From positions 1 through 7,913 of the forward strand of contig JANWJO010000095.1 of NCBI GenBank assembly GCA_025449435.1: 7,913 nucleotides of DNA. Reading direction: 5' to 3'. Numbering within the stretch: the stretch's first letter is position 1; the number at the start of each line of letters is the position of its first letter. This stretch comes from Chloroflexota bacterium. Lineage in GTDB: Bacteria; Chloroflexota; UBA4733. The notes beneath the pieces are model-generated. The model had not been told where the DNA came from and did no database searches. It saw only the letters and a list, made by a program, of their open reading frames with translations. A program made the position numbers and the translations under genes. Shown here one piece after another: positions 5,894 to 7,913 of the stretch.

Positions 5894-7302
5894 TTGGCAG
5901 GTGTCGAGTTCGCTGTGGCGTAGCGATGATGGCGTTCAACCATGAGCTTGTACGGCAGCGTGGGTAGCGCGTGGCGGAATGGGTCGGCAACGCCGGTAAA
6001 CGCCATAGTGGCCTCACGGCGCTGCTGGATGAGGTCCGCCAGCTGGGCCACTACATCGGGATGCTCGGCTGCCACGTCGTGTTCTTCATTCGGATCGGTG
6101 TCCCGCTGATACAGCACCGGGGCGGGGCTGCGCGGCCGATCCAGAAAGTCGCCCACCGGCTGGCCCGAGGCGGTTTGAGTGACGGGCTCGATCAGCCTCC
6201 ACTCCTTGGTGACGACACCAACACTGATCTGGCGAGAGGCTTCGCCCAGCGGCGCATGGTCGCGCACCGACGCGCTGCCATGCAAGAGAGGCACCAGGCT
6301 CCGCCCGGCCATGGCGGCCGGCTCGATGCTCGGCAGGTGCAACAGGTCCAGGATCGTGGGCGTGACGTCCATGCTCGACGCCAGGCCGTCGACGGTCTGG
6401 CCGGCCGGAATCACACCCGGCAAGCGCATCGCCAAAGCGCAGCGCGTCACCGCATCGTGCAACGTGTGATGATCGAAGTACAAGCCACCTTCACCGAAGG
6501 CTTCGCCGTGGTCAGACAGGAATACGACCAGCGTCTTGCGGCTATCGGCCAGCGCGTCGACAGCGCTAAACAGCCTACCCAACTGTTCATCCATAAAGCC
6601 GATCTCGCCGTCGTATTGGGCGAGCACATACGCCAGATCGGCCCCTGCCTCGGCCAGGCCGCCCAGGAGGTGTGGGGCGAGTTCATCTTCCGGAGCAAAT
6701 AGGGAACGCACGGGAATGCGCGCGTTGGCGCTCGCCGGGTCATAAAAGCGTTCTTTGAACGCTGCCGGTGGCGCATACGGAGTGTGCGGATCGAAGTAGT
6801 GGATGAACAGGGCAAACGGCTGGGGATCCGCCTCCACCTGGTGTACAAAATCGACGGCCCAATCGGTAATAGGACGTGCTTGCCCGATGCCAGGCGTGTA
6901 GCGGTACACGCGAAAGTAGTCGAAGCCACGGGCGAACCAACCGGGGGCGGACTGCTGAGACATCATATTGTCGATGCCACACGTCACATAGCCGGCTGCT
7001 TGTAGGCGCTCAGCCAATAGTGGTACGGAAGTGGATAACTGGCGCGGCCCAGAGTGCGACAAGATGCTGTGGTACATGGGGTCCATCCCGGAAAACAGCG
7101 TGGTAAAGGCCGGGTGGGTAGGGATCTGCGCGGCGTGGTAGTCGGTAAAGTGGGCGCCTTGGGCAGCGATGCGGTCAATGTGCGGGCTGGTCGGCCAGGG
7201 ATAGCCGTAGCAGTGCAGGTGATCGGGGCGCAGCGTGTCGGCAGCCACGAGCACGAGGTTGACGCGGTCACTGGCTGCCACTGTGCCCTGCCATCCTTTC
7301 AC
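5875..7302 (-). CDS. Sulfatase-like hydrolase (alkaline phosphatase superfamily) with Thr nucleophile
   Basis: The 475-aa protein has the superfamily fold markers in order: VLVAADTLRPDHLHCYGY (17-34, metal ligand D22), SPHIDRIAAQGAHFTDYHA (39-57), the nucleophile loop IPTHPAFTTLFSG (60-72), FIHYFDPHTPY (166-176), and FLSDHGEAFGEGG (261-273, D264 and H265), then DHHTLHD (277-283). Sulfatases need C/S-x-P-x-R for formylglycine; here it is T62-H-P-A-F66, so that modification is impossible. Thr nucleophiles are known in phosphoglycerol transferases and phosphopentomutases, so phosphoester cleavage or transfer is as likely as sulfate ester hydrolysis. A C-terminal DTDPNEEHDVAAEHPDV segment (401-417) is typical of sulfatases. 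There is no signal peptide, so it is probably cytoplasmic. The start is uncertain: GTG 7302 has no Shine-Dalgarno, and GTG 7281 is the alternative. The upstream same-strand membrane-protein gene ends 67 bp before it. Confidence 0.85.
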   Translation of the reverse strand: MKGWQGTVAASDRVNLVLVAADTLRPDHLHCYGYPWPTSPHIDRIAAQGAHFTDYHAAQIPTHPAFTTLFSGMDPMYHSILSHSGPRQLSTSVPLLAERLQAAGYVTCGIDNMMSQQSAPGWFARGFDYFRVYRYTPGIGQARPITDWAVDFVHQVEADPQPFALFIHYFDPHTPYAPPAAFKERFYDPASANARIPVRSLFAPEDELAPHLLGGLAEAGADLAYVLAQYDGEIGFMDEQLGRLFSAVDALADSRKTLVVFLSDHGEAFGEGGLYFDHHTLHDAVTRCALAMRLPGVIPAGQTVDGLASSMDVTPTILDLLHLPSIEPAAMAGRSLVPLLHGSASVRDHAPLGEASRQISVGVVTKEWRLIEPVTQTASGQPVGDFLDRPRSPAPVLYQRDTDPNEEHDVAAEHPDVVAQLADLIQQRREATMAFTGVADPFRHALPTLPYKLMVERHHRYATANSTPAKPGSTS

Positions 7303-7369
7303 GTTACAGTATCGCTGCTGTGTTGAGCGCCGTCTTAGGGAAGCGAGCGATCAGGCGTTGCAGCGCCCA

Positions 7370-7912
7370 CTACAGAGTAGCGAACTGGGTACCGCCAGTA
7401 TCCAGTATGCGGCGCAATTGAATCAGTGACCATCCAAGCATGCCAACATTCAAGATGACGGCTGGCATGCGCGCCAATAACACCGGGTGATCGGTCTGGA
7501 TAGCCGTCACCGCGAGAATGGCGAGTGCCGACTCGACCCATAGCCCCACGCCCCACACCGCCGTGACCATACGAAAGGTGCGCCGGAACTCTGCATCTTG
7601 CCAGCGCTCCTGCAGCCACCTTAGCCGCTGCACATTGCCGCGCACGACAAATGGCTTTACGAGCGAATAGATGAACGGTCGTGGCAGGCGGAGTGAGAGC
7701 AGCACAATAATGCCTGTCAAGGCTGTGATGGCAGCGAACCGATAGCCAAGTATCTTAGGGTCGGACGTTTCGGCCTGGAGGGCGAGTGATAGGCATAGCA
7801 CCACGACGCCGGTAATTATACTGCGATTGAACCGGTGGGTCGCCCGCCACCGAACGGCCGCCACGACCCCAGCGTATACAACGACAAATGCCAACATCCA
7901 GGCGAGGCTCAC
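7370..7912 (-). CDS. VC0807-like membrane protein, probably partial at its 5' end
   Basis: The frame gives 180 residues from a GTG at the extreme right edge (7910-7912) and may well continue past the window. Five hydrophobic helices are visible: about 4-20, 31-46, 57-75, 112-136 and 146-166. The pattern RFNRSIITG (28-36), then SDPKILGYRF (50-59), LPRPFIYSLV (76-85), and ERWQDAEFRRTFRMVTAVWG (102-121) with LWVESAL (124-130) matches my memory of the VC0807 family: a small inner-membrane family of unknown function with an 'R-x-x-R-x-x-T-x-V-W-G' signature. Members are usually somewhat longer at the N-terminus, which supports truncation by the edge. It lies on the same strand as the hydrolase, 67 bp upstream, so cotranscription is possible. 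The name is from recall of the pattern; confidence in the family is moderate. Confidence 0.7.
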   Translation of the reverse strand: MSLAWMLAFVVVYAGVVAAVRWRATHRFNRSIITGVVVLCLSLALQAETSDPKILGYRFAAITALTGIIVLLSLRLPRPFIYSLVKPFVVRGNVQRLRWLQERWQDAEFRRTFRMVTAVWGVGLWVESALAILAVTAIQTDHPVLLARMPAVILNVGMLGWSLIQLRRILDTGGTQFATL

Positions 7913-7913
7913 G

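Noticed and set aside
5971..6702. 243-codon plus-strand frame opposite the hydrolase
   Set aside because: It is antisense to a gene with several conserved catalytic motifs, and no domain or ribosome binding site is seen.

Overview
The window is a GC-rich (visibly about 60 percent), protein-dense piece of bacterial chromosome. No RNA gene, CRISPR array or intact mobile element was seen. Gene content points to Chloroflexota or a close relative, on three grounds: a secreted 'DYPIPGGHF' protein with LGFP-like repeats, a membrane protein ending in a sigma-region-4-like DNA-binding tail of the kind common in that phylum, and two YVTN beta-propellers. This placement is by resemblance only; no marker gene is present.

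Layout. (1) 1-759, minus: 5' part of a secreted protein with a GTG start and strong Shine-Dalgarno; it runs off the left edge. (2) 760-1135: non-coding divergent spacer with one perfect inverted repeat. (3) 1136-1342, plus: 68-aa orphan protein with a strong ribosome binding site. (4) 1343-1630: non-coding. (5) 1631-3172, plus: 513-aa protein with about nine membrane helices, a Pro/Ala-rich linker and a C-terminal helix-turn-helix, read as a membrane-anchored one-component regulator. (6) 3118-3202: two related hairpin units straddling its stop codon. (7) 3248-4297, minus: Sec-exported seven-bladed YVTN propeller. (8) 4298-4591: divergent spacer with GTGAGA boxes about 20 bp apart. (9) 4592-5587, plus: second YVTN propeller with a Tat-type signal. 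(10) 5584-5856, plus: 90-aa orphan protein overlapping gene 9 by ATGA. (11) 5864-5893: strong hairpin shared by converging genes. (12) 5875-7302, minus: cytoplasmic alkaline-phosphatase-superfamily (sulfatase-like) hydrolase with Thr at the nucleophile position. (13) 7370-7912, minus: VC0807-like membrane protein reaching the right edge.

No single pathway is evident. The middle is an envelope/secretion-flavoured accessory region: a membrane-embedded regulator beside two divergent exported propellers with a patterned spacer. The two orphan small proteins share a C-terminal motif, which hints at an undescribed small-protein family. The most interesting points are the sensor-to-DNA-binding fusion, the GTGAGA array, the paired small proteins, and the hydrolase lacking the formylglycine cysteine.
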